Source: Isoetes taiwanensis (Eukaryota; Streptophyta; Lycopodiopsida; Isoetales; Isoetaceae). From it: a stretch of DNA of 64,000 nt. The translations under genes were made by a program, and so were the position numbers. This document shows, piece by piece, positions 19,537-30,720 of the stretch; the first letter of the stretch is position 1, and the number at the start of each line of letters is the position of its first letter. The stretch lies in NCBI GenBank assembly GCA_021234155.1, contig JAJEKV010000137.1, positions 248,001 to 312,000 on the forward strand. Reading direction: 5' to 3'. Below the pieces are notes generated by a model, which was not told the DNA's origin, did not search any database, and saw only the letters and a list, made by a program, of their open reading frames with translations.

Positions 19537-22369
19537 CTGTTTGCACAAATATATGCCATTAATCTGACAAAGAAAATCTCTATGAAAGGTAACAGACTGA
19601 CACAACATAATGCGCCAGACATTGGGCTCAAATGCAAAAACCTCACCTTTTCCCCGCCTCGCCTTTTGCTAACTTGACTACATCTTTTGCATGCTATGAT
19701 GCGATACTCAAACCGCCCAAGTTCCCTTTTCATTCTCACACCGTCCCAATCCATGTGGCTTCAAAGTGCTTCACACCAAGATACAAATCATCTACGGTTA
19801 ATCAAGCTTCTAAATTTCAAAAACTTGGAACTACATAATGCAAATCGAACGTTTGAGTGAATCAAAACAAATTTGCATTTGATTCACCAAGATGATATTT
19901 TGTTAAGAATACAAATAGAAGGTTCTGTTACATTGTCCTCTCTGGCTAGACTCTATTCCGCTTATGATTTACATATATGTGGCACACAAATAACCTGCAT
20001 GAAAAGATAGTATTAATCAAACAACTTCAGGGGAGAAAAAACATGGCTCAAAGCTAAATATAATGCCAGAAGATCTTACCTGCTATAGCCAGCCAGTTCA
20101 CAAGCTCCGTCACATATCCAAAATGGTTCACCAAAGAGCTGGCAAAGAAACGCATTTTCAAGATGTTTCGTAGCAAAAAGATAAGGCAGATAAGATGCTT
20201 ACTATGATCTTCGCCTAACTCTGCATCCAATGGCATAACGTTGTGGGTGCGCAATACTCCTACAAATAGCTTGCATTCCATGTGTACTCTGGAGAAGGAT
20301 TGATCAAAATGCTTGACAACCGACTTCGTTCTTACTCTCTTGGTCCATTGATCATCCACCATGTCTGGCCTCCCGATTTAAACAAGCCTCAAGTCTGGCA
20401 AAAAAAGAAAAGGCATAAAGGCATAAGAGGATAAAATCCTGAACAGACAGCTCCTCTGAAGTTTGGTCAACAACTGAGATACCAAACATGTTTGAAACTA
20501 GCAAATATGCAAGATTTAGTTGAAGATTCCAAGCTGGATTGCACAATTTTCCTGGATTTCCTGGATAGCATAATGTTTCAGCTACATGGCACAAGAAACA
20601 ATAAAACTTTATTGTATTGTGGAAGGTGCATACAGAAGCCATTTGAAACACCTTGGTTAGACGGTGAAGGCAAGAGCAAAACTAGGTTCATATATGGGGT
20701 ACACATTTTGGCCACTTGATTAGAGAATATCAATTTACATATGCAGCCCCTGGTAAAGACAAACCGATTCTGAGAAGACGTTTTAACCCTAGGATGAACG
20801 TTGCAAGAATTTGCACACTAACACTTCATTCCTAAAACGGATTGAAACCTCGAAGTCATATCCAATGTTTCCATTTTCCAAAGCACATTTCTCGAAAAAA
20901 GCACAAGCATGGACTCGAAAAAGCGGGAGTGTGAACATAAATTCTAAACTTTTGATGGTGTCTAAATTACGAGAGGCTACCATGAATAAATGTCAAAATA
21001 CCTTAGGAACGTAAAACTAAAGAAGACCAAGTCATATAATGAAGCACGATTAATCAATGAAATGTACTTCTTCTAATGTGAGCCATGTGCCCACGCCCAT
21101 AGGCTCCTCCAGGAGACATGCAGCCTTGAATTCACAAAGGCCCGTCACCAAGCGCTTAATCTCATAAAGTGCATAAAGTTGAAGTGGTGAACAAAATGAA
21201 ATGTTATTTTTGGCACTTACACATGCATGTCGATATCGAGGAGCGTGTGATATACCGATTGCAGTTGCCCATTCCCAGCTTCCATCATCTTTTCTACCAA
21301 GTGCATGAGCAGAAGATAGGGGCTACACACAAGTTTCAAGGTTCAAAATCACCAATTAAGCCACATATTTGCATATATACAGCAATGTGAAAAGAAAAGA
21401 TTATAATGCATAAACCCAATACTCAGGGAAATATTTGTCAAGAAAGATTGAAGACATTATCGACACACACTGTGTATGTTACCAAAGTCCATGGCCCTGT
21501 TAAAAGATGACCCAACTCCATTCCATTTACGAAAATATGAAAGCTCAATAACTTGATGATCAGCAGTTTTAGATCAGCTTCCTGAAGGAATAATAAGAGC
21601 CTCAAAAACAAAAAGCATGGCGAAACTAGCTTGCAAGGTCATCTACTATAGAAGCAGATATCTGACCAAGCTTGCAACAAGAAAAAAATGTTGCATCATA
21701 TCACTAACCTCTGTTTGTAAGATAAAATGCATGGTCCATATCGTTAAAAGCATGTTCTTGCATGAATGAGCAATGAAACCACTAAGTGCGCTTCAACGTT
21801 TGATTACCCAATCTGCTTTCGAGCGATAGCTTTATACCAATCGAATAATTACGAAATTCATGTAGGTAGAATAATTATACCGAAAAAGATCATTGGCTCT
21901 AGCATGGCAAAAGCAACTTCGTCATCTATTAACCTCCATCGAAAACATCATTGCCAAAGATCAAAGGCGGCACAATATGTGCTCTAAATCCAAAGACACA
22001 TGTCTTGCCATAAAAATTTGGCAGCCAACAGATTCGCCATGCGGATTAAGCGGACGGCGTAAAAATTTCAGCTTAAGCAAAAGGCAAAACCTTCTTGTCG
22101 TGAACAAAGCCGACCAATCCCCCGCGATCTTTCCTCCACAAACACTACTCCATTCAAAAAACACCTCTAAAGCAAGACTAAGTATATGAAATCAAATCAA
22201 AATAGGGCAGATCGTCATTTTTAGCAAGGTTTTGTGGTCGACCTCTGCCGGTACTTCGAGGAGCGAGAGCATCTTGAGAAGCCGGAGAGTGGAGGGGTTT
22301 ATTTACCCGCTACATACCCGATGCTAGATACGTTGAGATTGATGAGGAGATTTCGCCTGCGCCATAGCC
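19537..22369. other. Right part of passenger block, no gene identified (unit 1)
   Basis: Several minus-strand stretches look exon-like. One at about 21222-21310 ends with a GTAAGT donor (LVEKMMEAGNGQLQ just before). Another is at 20651-20352 (LNLAYLLVSNMFGISVVDQT). They could be further receptor-gene or other captured exons, but I cannot assign them. The final 180 bases (22190-22369) are GC-richer, like a leader. The unit 2 equivalent is 42422-45233. Confidence 0.35.
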
Positions 22370-22442
22370 GGACCGAAAGCAATTGACTAGGGCAAGCCAC
22401 AACAGTCGTCCATCAGATAAGATTCGATGGAGAAATCGAATT

Positions 22443-22690
22443 GGGGCTTTTAACGTGGGCCGTCCAGATCTGAGATGGACGGCCAGGATTAAAAATGTCT
22501 ACACACTCTACACACAATATCCGAGATGGACGGTCGAGATGAAATGCCCCAATGTCAAGGGCCGAGATTAAAAGCCCCAAATCAGGGGGCTGCTTGGGGT
22601 GATACGAGGTGTCACCGTCTGGACCGTCCATCTCAGTGATGGACGGCCGAGATCAATCTCTACCAACACGTTGGTAGAGCCAATATAATT
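22443..22690. repeat. CCGTCC-palindrome repeat, unit 2 edge copy
   Basis: Best-preserved copy. It contains a hairpin with arms GGCCGTCCA (22458-22466) and TGGACGGCC (22476-22484), and a second with arms CCGTCCATC (22624-22632) and GATGGACGG (22638-22646). An outer pair GGGGCTTTTAA / TTAAAAGCCCC encloses the first part. A MITE-like element or the terminal part of a larger transposon is likely. The family is not recognised. Confidence 0.6.
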
Positions 22691-22734
22691 GTATATATAT
22701 GAGTGATAGTAGATATATGTACAAGTTCAAAATC

Positions 22735-23960
22735 TTATTCAAAGATTCCTAAATTTCATCTTTTCTAATCCTCCGCGCTAGGTTCATGCTCTTGAGCATA
22801 ATGGTCATCCTCTTGGCATGAATGGTGCAGATCTTGGCCTCCTCGGCTTTGGCCGCTTCCTGGCGAGATCCCGCCATTGTTGATGTGGTTCAGTAGTCGT
22901 GGCCCATCTTGAACTCCTCAATAGACCTTTGATGTAGGCACTCGAAAGAGAGTTTCTGGATCATCAGACTGGTACGCTGTTGGCAATGTCGAATATTCTC
23001 GAAAGCAGCTCTCATCAGGCCGGGATTTGGCCCATGGCGGACCTTCTTCGGGGAATCGAGTCGAGGTGGTGGAGGCTAGTTTTTCGACCCTGGTCGACTA
23101 CCTTGTTAGATCCATTGGCGGAGATAATTCTTGCATGCTGCTTTCTTCTTCTCGTACTCCATATTTTCCTTGAGCTTTAAGTAGCTTCTCGCTGATGTTG
23201 CCCTCCTTGGACTGCATTGGGTATGGTTGTCGAGCGTAGGCTGCGTCTGTTCTTTGGCCTCCTCCTCCTCTTCTTCTTTAGCTCCTTGTGCCCTCCTCTT
23301 GTTGGTGTGGTCCTTCCTCCTCGTGCTCATCCTCCTGCAGTTCGTCCGGCTGTAGTTCTCTGATAACCATGCTCTCCCTCGCCCTAGCTTCACGCCTCCT
23401 TGTTGGCTTCTCCCTTGCACCGCGCCCGCTTTGCTCACTTTTCTTCCGCATTGGTTGCTCGCAAGCCCTCTTGCTCTTGTTCCCGTTTGGGGCTGCTCTG
23501 CTGCTTGTTGCTCGGTACTCTTCTTGGTGTTGGGGTTTCTCCCGCTTCTCGAGGTTGCTCTTGCTACTTGTTCCTTACACTCTTCTTCACATTCTTGGGG
23601 TTGCTCTCTCCTCGAGTGGAACGATTACGCCCAAGAGCTTGAGGGCCAAGTTCGGCTATCCGCCTAGGTCGCAGGGGCCTCACGAATTTGCTTGTCGCCA
23701 CCGTGAGTGTTTCAACGTTCCGCGTGCAAGCTGGAGCCTCCAACCTTCCTAGCTACTTGTTTGGTCCTCCTAACAACTTAGCTTCCCGATGGTGGCCTCT
23801 TCGAGCGATCTTGCCTCTATCTTCGCTGCTCCTTTGGGTGATCTCGGCTCTGGCCGCTGCTTTGGTGGACACTCTTTATGGCAGCCTTCTGGAGATTAGC
23901 TTCTAATTAGCCTTTACAAGGGTAAAGGAAAAGTTCAAGCTACTATTTGGGAACTTCTAA
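22735..23960 (-). pseudogene. Gag-like charged leader region, unit 2
   Basis: Unit 2 equivalent of 370-1640. A minus-strand open frame (23438-23106) is Arg/Lys/Glu-rich and ends with KKKAACKNYLRQWI. No Gag motif is visible. Breaks differ from those of units 1 and 3. Confidence 0.35.
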
Positions 23961-24395
23961 GGAGTAGAGGCTTTTATAGGTTTATTAGCTACTTTTTCTT
24001 AAGAGTAAATTTATTATAACTATGGGTTAATAATTAAGGTATTTCCCCAATCACTTAACTATTTCTCAAAATTTCCTAATTCCTTTTGGGCCAAGTAGTG
24101 GTCATTTCATCACGATTTCTTTCAAGCTTTATTTTGAGCGATTTCTCATTCAATTTTCACTTGAAAGGTGCGGTTCATGAACAACTTGAGCTCAAATTTA
24201 CTAGAAGGTTTCTTTTGACTATATTATTTCTACCACTTAGACTATACTTAATCTAATTACGACCACTAATGGGGAAAAAAATTCTCCCATATTTCATGGT
24301 TCAAGACTGGAATTCTCATTCCATTCCATAGCTAGGCAGTTAGTCTACCGATTCAGGGATATGGTCGTGCTAGCTCTTGGTCAACCAAGAACATT

Positions 24396-24406
24396 GCTCG
24401 ATACCA
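24396..24406 (-). other. Primer-binding site (tRNA-iMet type), unit 2
   Basis: Same TGGTATCGAGC on the minus strand, one base from the LTR end, as in unit 1. Confidence 0.8.
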
Positions 24407-24407
24407 T

Positions 24408-26059
24408 TGTGACGCCCCTCGCTAAACATCACACTGCCTCCGGCCGTACACTCGGCAGAAATCCCCGTCCGCTCAACAACCGCCGCAGGCCCTCCGGCCT
24501 ATCCCCAAGACTATGGAACTCCCCAGTGCGGAAAGGGGACACGAAGGTGTCTTTATGCGAGCCCTTCCCCTATGGGCTCCTATCACAGCGGAAGCATAAA
24601 CAACGTCGAGAACTAGCAATAACAATACAACATACTACCAAGGGTAGTCCATCACATATCCACATGAGCAAAGGAGATAATCATAAACCATAAAACATGA
24701 GAGCTCCTACCCATGGCTCCACTCATAAGGAGGTAGGACCGAACTGATAGGTCTCAAGATAGAGCGAGGCCGAGTCATAACAATGGTGAGGGCGGGCATA
24801 AGACAATGGCTAGGGTTGACCACTCCATCCGCCCCTCCTATGCATACTTTGCAGATGGGCTAAATCGCCTCGCATGACTCTAGCCTTCCTGGATACACGC
24901 ATCCCATGGCATCACCCATCGGGACTACTCCGTGTTGCATCTCCCCAGGTCCGATGAGGCGTGAAGGGTTGCATCTCCCCTTCCCAGTGGTCTAGAGGTT
25001 CCGTGGCGGCTAGAGAATCGTGGGCGACACACGATTCGCACCACTTAACCCCCAAAATGAGAGCCAAGCCAACACTTGCAGCTCTCTCGAGAGGCGGGCG
25101 ACACCATTGCCCTCAGAGGTGCTCGGACCCATGCTCGCCCACACCGCAAGTGACCCACCATAAGCCTAGCCCACTATGGGATCCCCCTAAGCCCCCACTC
25201 GGCAGGGATCCTCCCTCCACATTCCCTCCAGTCCCAGTATGTGGTGCTTTGAGTCATATCATAGCCCCGATAGCCCGGGTGGGTTCCTATGCACAAAGCC
25301 GCAACTAATAGGAACTAAGGGATCTACTCTAGGAGCATACTACATATGGCCCTAGGTCTCTACCCCCTTCCCAATACAAGAGGAGCAAACATGATCAACC
25401 ATCATCACATAATCATCATATCATGAGAATAATCATAAGAAGAACATCTTAACCTAATCATACAACCTAACTAAGGGTTAGGGTTCATTGATTAGGTTCA
25501 AGATGTTGAATACTGGTTCTAGGATGGCTCTACTCTAGATACAAGATACTAGCACATCCGGAATGCTAATTCCGGATGAGCTATCACAACTACTACCCTA
25601 CATACCGCTCCTGAGTGCTCTCCCTCCGGATCCGTGTGCCTCCATGGTCTTCGACTCACGGATGCTGCTCTTGCTCCAAGAACGAAGTCTACCTCTTTGG
25701 GGCTTTGACTAGTCTATGCCACGTTAACGATGTTCGAAACGGGGTTTCGAACGAGTAGGTGAGTCTCTGGGTGCTAGGGCTGGAAAGAGGCCTAGGGTTA
25801 GGGTTCCAGCCTATATAAGTTAGGTCCACCTAGGATGCCACGTGGCACCAATCAGGTGAGTCTCGTGTGGCGGTTGCCCAATAGGTTAAGGCCACGTGGA
25901 AAATGGTCTTAACCTAAGGTTGGCTAAGTTATATGAATAACTTAGTCATGCCCCCCTAGTGCCACAATCTATGGTATACAAGGCTATGAAGATAGACTTG
26001 TATAGTGACGGGTCCAAGAATATACGTATTCATAGCGTATATTCCCCTGGAACGTCACA
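24408..26059 (-). mobile_element. LTR of Ty3/gypsy chromovirus, unit 2
   Basis: Copy of 1652 bp with the same ends (TGTGACG/CGTCACA) and a primer-binding site at its low side. Its high side is not followed by a polypurine tract but directly by unrelated DNA (GTCCACAAGTG...), within 150 bases of a hAT transposase gene. It therefore looks like the true 5' LTR of the array part lying to its left. The first five flanking bases, GTCCA, would be the target-site duplication to look for at the far end of the array. Confidence 0.88.
25811..25819 (-). promoter_or_regulatory. TATA box of the LTR promoter, unit 2
   Basis: CTTATATAG on the minus strand. The nearest G-box palindrome GCCACGTGGC is at 25837-25846. 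Confidence 0.65.
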
Positions 26060-27068
26060 GTCCACAAGTGCATGATGATGATAAAATGGAAGCTAGAGCA
26101 GAAGCTGGAATTAGCGATGTGAATTCTAATGTCTCTGATACTTCGCAATTGAGTATGCTGGAGCAGATCCGTCTTCATCTCTTTTGCTTGAATCATTACC
26201 TGCTGCCATATCCTCATCTGTGACATCCTCTGATCGTCCGCCAGTGCCTAAGAGAGCTCAAACAATATTAAATAAAAGAAGAAGTGTTTTAACCATTCAA
26301 AGAATGGAGCACGCAATGGAGATGGAGGTGAGATGTTTCGTGGAGGCAAACCTCTCCTTCAATTTGCTAAAATTACCTTGCTGGACAAAGATGATAGAGG
26401 CATTTTCTCAAATTGGGGAAACTTGCAGTGGTGTTACTTACACTGCAATGAGGACTACAAGACTAAAAAGAACACTTGGGAATGTGAAAATGAAGTGTGA
26501 CCCATGTGAAAGCAACCTGGCCGAAATATGGTTGCACACTAATGTCTGATGGGTGGGTAGATATCAATGGTAGGGGTCTGATTAATATCCTTGCCTCTAG
26601 TGCATATGGAACGATGTTCTTGAAGACTATAGATTGCAGCAAGGTTGGACTAAGAATTGATGCACCATGGTTGGCAGAGAGGATGAAAGAGGCCGTCATT
26701 GAAGTAGGCAAAGAAAATGTTGTACAAATTATTACTGATAACGCATCTACATGTGTGGCAATGGGAAACTTGACTGAGGAGGAGTTCTCTACTGTAGTAA
26801 GAACACCTTGTGCATCTCATTGTATTGACCTTCTTTTGGAGGATATTGAAAAACTTGACTGGGTAAAATCTGCAACAGCTAAGGCTTACTATTACTCTTT
26901 TTTTCAAGAAGAAGAAGACTGCTAAAAGACTACAACCCTGAGCTGACAATGTTGAGGTCCAGTAAGACCAGGTTTGGCATCATATTTATTGTGATTCAAT
27001 GCTTTCTAAAGCTAGAGTATAGGATGCAACAAACAATAGTTTCGGATCTTTGGAATAATTGGAATTCC

Positions 27069-28680
27069 ACCACTATTTTAGATATTCAGGTACTTAAAAA
27101 GGATGCAGCCACTAAAATTCTGGGGATACCTCTAGCACTTAACAGTACTATTCAAGGTCTATGGGAGCCCATAGTTACCAGGATTAAGAGGAAGCTACTG
27201 CTATACCCCTCCACTCTGTCACTTGCAGGAAGGGTGGAGATAGCAAACTCGGTTATAGAAAGCACACATATTTAGTTTTCCTCAGCTATTGTGGCAGACA
27301 AGAACTCTTACAAACAAATAGAAATAGCAATCAGGAAATTTATCTGGCAACGTAAGCACAAAGTGGCTTGGGCAGATCTCATCAAACCCAGAAAGCAAGG
27401 TGGCCTCGGCTGTAAGGATTTGTTTCTTCAGGCCCAAGCTCTAGCTGCCAAGATAATATACAGGGCCATATATGCCACATCCCCCTCACCAGCTCTGAAG
27501 CTAATTAGATATTGGGTGGAAGAATCCCATCCTGAAGGCAGTAAGGCACTTAAGCACAGGCTGCCTGACTCAGCCTTCTTTCAGCTCGTGCCATGCTCCA
27601 ATACTTCCCCTATTCTAAGAAGAATGCTCCAAGCTTGGAATCAGGCATCCCTATGCTATAGGCCACCAAATATAGATGCTAGGTGTAGGGACATAAACAT
27701 ATTCTAGCACCCTGCCCCGGCCCCTGAGATAGTTGGATGCTTGGCCCTTCAACATCCATAAAATACATGCAATGGTACATGGCAGGAATTCACACTTTTG
27801 GGGACTTAAGATGTGAGGATGGCAATAAATGGACTACTTGGGCTGAAATAAAACAGAAAGCTAAGGGATCAGCTTTGGACAAACTGATTTTCAAGAAGAT
27901 TATTGGTCTGGTCAGTAATCATGAGGAATTAGCTGCTATTTCAAATAATTGGAGTCTGAATAATAAGGAGACATACACAGTCAAAGAAATATACACTGCT
28001 CTCCTAGAAACTAAACAATCGAGAGCATGTGCCTTATGCCCGGGGGATTCACCTTTCATTTGCGTATAACCCATGAGAGTTCAACGGAGGGGTGTTTTCT
28101 GGACCATTTGCGTACGTATACTTAGGGGTTGAGGGTGTTTTTTGGCACTGATCTGGAGCAATATCTATATACATAGGGGTCAAATTGCCTTTTGAAAATG
28201 TGTATACAAGGGGGGTTTTTTGCTACCCTCCGAACGCAGATGCCATACCCCCTTTATGTATAAGTGCATCCCCCGGGGCCTTATGGCCTTGTGGAGAAAA
28301 TACCCTGGCTACTGTATGTGCAAAGGGTTGGCAGAATTATGGAGCTCTCAAGATAAACATCTTCAGATGGATCCTACTGCATCAAAGCCTCCAAACAAAT
28401 TCTTTGAGATCCAAATATGACACTAATGTCTCCAAATTGTGTCTTCTTGGATGTGGCATGATTGAAAATTCTAATCATGTCTTCTTGTGTCCAAAAATAG
28501 TTGAAATTTGGACCTGGACTTCTCAACTCAATTTGGGGGCTCTTGGAAATCTCTTATAATTTCTAAGTGGTAATTCCAGAATAGTGAATATTTGCAGAAT
28601 CTTGACTTGTTGGATTATCTGGAAACACAGGAATTTGATTGCCATTGAAGGAAAAAATTTGAACGCCTTGGATCAAAGCT
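27069..28680 (+). pseudogene. LINE ORF2 C-terminal part (thumb and zinc-binding domain)
   Basis: Reverse-transcriptase C-terminal region of a plant L1: ATKILGIPLALNSTIQGLWE, then YPSTLSLAGRVEIANSVIES, a stop, FIWQRKHKVAWADLIKPRKQ and GGLGCKDLFLQAQALAAKII. After the MITE follows the zinc-binding zf-RVT domain (CLLGCGMIENSNHVFLCPKI, VEIWTW), then CRILTCWIIWKHRNLIAIEG. Endonuclease and catalytic YxDD palm are missing because of 5' truncation. There are stops at 27273-27275, near 27705 and near 28557. It is dead, but the order of domains is typical. Confidence 0.82.
28039..28277. mobile_element. MITE, 239 bp, with 8-bp target duplication
   Basis: Terminal inverted repeats CCCGGGGGATTCAC (28039-28052) and GTGCATCCCCCGGG (28264-28277) differ at one position. 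GCCTTATG is duplicated exactly at 28031-28038 and 28278-28285. It interrupts LINE ORF2. An 8-bp duplication is typical of hAT-type non-autonomous elements, though the CCCGGG ends are not the usual CAGGG. Confidence 0.85.
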
Positions 28681-28810
28681 AAATTTTTAAATCTGTTACA
28701 GGATACTGCTACAACCCACAAAATTATTAAAGGGGCTAAGTATGATAAAGCTTGGGATAGAATTGGCAGATTTCAGGGTTTGTATCATTTTTTTATCATA
28801 ATTCTAACTG

Positions 28811-29194
28811 ATGTTAATGGTGTGCTGCACAGATCATCAGAGGAGGATACAGAAAGTTGGAGCTCCACCCAGGGGATCAGATCACCTGGGGATAGTGGAG
28901 GAGATGCCCATGGCTGTAGTTGCCGAGAATTGCATCCTGCTCAAACAGAAACTCATACATGCTCTGGCAATTAAAAAGCTGTTGGACAGGCATGCTGTAT
29001 GGAGGTACAATGGGCTCAAACCACTCTTCCGAGCCTTATTTCACCATTGGCAACAAAGAAGAGAAGCCTGGGTGCTCATGATGCTGGACTTCACTTCTTG
29101 TAGTGTTCAAGAGTTGGATGATATGCTCAATATATTCAGCAACACTAGCGTAGCTGATTTATCTCTGCAAAATCTGATTGAAGCTAACAACTAG
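28811..29194 (+). CDS. Unrecognised 127-codon open frame in the LINE 3' part
   Basis: An uninterrupted frame lies between the end of ORF2 and the LINE 3' UTR. It starts MLMVCCTDHQRRIQKVGAPP and ends DLSLQNLIEANN, with basic and amphipathic helical stretches (CILLKQKLIHALAIKKLLD; LFRALFHHWQQRREAWVLMM). It has no RNase H motif and no family I know. It may be a 3' domain of this LINE lineage, captured sequence or chance. In contrast to ORF2 just upstream it has no stop. Translation from this start is unproven. Confidence 0.35.
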   Translation: MLMVCCTDHQRRIQKVGAPPRGSDHLGIVEEMPMAVVAENCILLKQKLIHALAIKKLLDRHAVWRYNGLKPLFRALFHHWQQRREAWVLMMLDFTSCSVQELDDMLNIFSNTSVADLSLQNLIEANN

Positions 29195-29802
29195 ATATTT
29201 TTGTTATTCTATATAAGGTTATGCTTTACACCCCCTACTATGGGTGATCAATCTGTTTTGTATAGTAGGACTCCTATGGAGTCTTGTTACACTCATATGT
29301 ATCTATTTTAACTATGAATATAAAAGCCACCTTGCCTTCAAAAAAAAAAAAAAAAGGGAATGATAGCAAGACTGTTGATGCAAAAACTGTTCAGAAGTAT
29401 ATTCTAGATCCTACCACATTTCCTTCCTTTATTCTCATGGTTCAAATAATGGAGCCACTCTATCGCGTACTACGTTTAACTGACATAGAGGGTTGCACCA
29501 TTGGCTTATTATATGAATTCATGGACAGGTGTGAAAAAGTGATGATGGACAAAATTCTGATTTGGATAACGGGACAAGTAAGTGCAATTTCTATTTTTTT
29601 TTTTTTTTAATTGTTTAGATAGTCTGAATGTAGGGTAGGTTGTAGGGCTGTTAGAGTTATTGATTTAGTGCAAAACAGGTCTGATCTGGCCCTACTTGGA
29701 TCTGCAGTTGGTGAGCGGATTTGCGACCATTTTGCTGGCTGCAACATAACAGTTGGAAAGGTTTTATAACAACTAATATCTTGGATTGATTTATTCAATG
29801 TC

Positions 29803-29833
<31 letters not shown>

Positions 29834-30378
29834 AGGTATGATCAAGTGTTGGCCTTGTTTGAAAAACGTTGGACATGGTTTAAACAGCCAATACATATTG
29901 TTTCACATCTCTTGCATCCTTTATTGAGACGTGAAAGCTCAATCGTTCCTCCTGTGCTAATGGAAGGTATGATACAATATATTAGTGTAGTGTACAATGT
30001 GGACGAGAGTGCCAAATTGTTAGAACAATTTGATGCTTTCCGTAATAATGCTTCATCGATGTTTATGTCATCTTTGGCACAAACTGAGAATTATCAAGCG
30101 AGGCCAGTTTCATGGTGGGAACATTTCGGAGGTCATACACCTGAGTTGCAAAGGTTGGCCCTTCGAAAAGCTATCACAAAAGTTAGTGGTACTTAGTTGA
30201 TTTATTTTGATATATTAAGCAGGCTTTCATTAATTGGAGAAAATAACGCAATTTTGAGAATTTTAAGCATACCTAATTTGCTCAAGCACCAATACTTTCA
30301 CCTACTTCTCGAGCCCAAGATACATGAGGTCACATGATTATGCGTTACACTTGTATGTGTATGTGATACTTGTACAAG

Positions 30379-30453
30379 CTCAATAATGGCGCTACAATCT
30401 ACACCAATAATTCACATCAATAATTTTACTTCACTATAAAAGCAGTTCCATTC
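30379..30453 (+). promoter_or_regulatory. Conserved core promoter, first 80-codon gene copy
   Basis: TATAAA at 30435-30440, 43 bases before the ATG. The 75 bases ending TATAAAAGCAGTTCCATTCG are nearly identical to 31003-31078 (about three mismatches). Confidence 0.6.
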
Positions 30454-30477
30454 GGTGGTAGAGGGCATTCATCTCCC

Positions 30478-30720
30478 ATGGCTTCCTTCCCTCCTCGTCC
30501 GAAGCACATCCGATCCATCAAGTGCTACATGAGCTACAATGATATGTGTGAATGCGTGAGAAATGGTGTCAATCTTGATCCATAGCTGCAGTCCAAAGCA
30601 GATGATCCTGCGAGTGGTTGCAGGAAGCTCATTCGTGTTGTGGTCCACCTTTATTGGCTTCCTGATCAGGAGATCTATGAGCTGAATGCCATCACCTCAG
30701 CAGGTGTTGATGATGAGTGA
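30478..30720 (+). pseudogene. 80-codon gene, first copy, with in-frame TAG
   Basis: Tandem paralogue of the gene at 31102. From ATG at 30478 to TGA at 30720 it has exactly the same length, no indel, and 39 of 80 residues identical, but codon 36 is TAG (30583-30585) where the other copy has TAC (Tyr). Shared residues include KC at 15-16, MSYND at 18-22, Cys26, LQSKA at 37-41, Cys48, HL.WLP around 57-62 and the C-terminus AGVDDE. No signal peptide or known domain is seen. The stop sits beside a CTG and could be a sequencing error, so the copy may be intact. Confidence 0.5.

Larger units (their letters stand above)
1..22369. repeat. Tandem unit 1 of a 22.4-kb array
   Basis: First of three head-to-tail copies. 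Its first bases (GGACCCGAAGCAATTGACTG) recur at 22370 and 45234, and the whole order follows: palindromic repeat, Gag-like leader, primer site, LTR, pol, passenger block. The unit edges are arbitrary, because the repeat is continuous across them. The copies are nearly identical over kilobases except at CAG/CTG sites. Either the duplication is very recent or the assembly has repeated one locus. Confidence 0.93.
27066..29356 (+). mobile_element. 5'-truncated L1-type LINE inside the hAT gene
   Basis: Non-LTR retrotransposon inserted in the hAT coding sequence. It ends in a poly(A) of about 16 at 29340-29355, preceded by AAAGCCACCTTGCCTTC. GGAAT at 27061-27065 and 29357-29361 flank it as a short target duplication. 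Removing the insert restores the hAT frame (W-N-D-S). Only the 3' part of ORF2 is present. It also carries a 239-bp MITE. Confidence 0.85.
26072..30196 (+). pseudogene. hAT-type transposase gene (DUF659), interrupted by a LINE
   Basis: Cut-and-paste transposase of the plant hAT superfamily. Coding parts: 26072-26549 (up to SNLAEIW, then a frame change), 26497-26925 with YGCTLMSDGWVDINGRGLIN, VVQIITDNAST and RTPCASHCIDLLLEDIEKL (the DUF659 signature), then a break and LTMLRSSKTRFGIIFIVIQC up to 27065. After the LINE the frame resumes at 29357 (NDSKTVDAKTVQKYI, MEPLYRVLRLTDIEG). A probable intron runs from about 29578 (GTAAGT) to 29835 (poly-T then GCTAG), although the phases do not fit perfectly. 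The last part (YDQVLALFEKRW...) ends at 30196. The N-terminal BED zinc finger and C-terminal hATC dimerisation domain are missing. The gene starts within 150 bases of the LTR. Confidence 0.82.

Noticed and set aside
25790-25810. Interstitial telomere array (TTAGGG-like)
   Set aside because: Only one or two heptamer-like units inside an LTR, at fixed positions in every copy; at most telo-box motifs.
29800-29831. Long poly(T) as the tail of a reverse-oriented retroposon
   Set aside because: It directly precedes a GCTAG acceptor in the hAT gene and has no target duplication; an intron polypyrimidine tract, perhaps over-called, is simpler.
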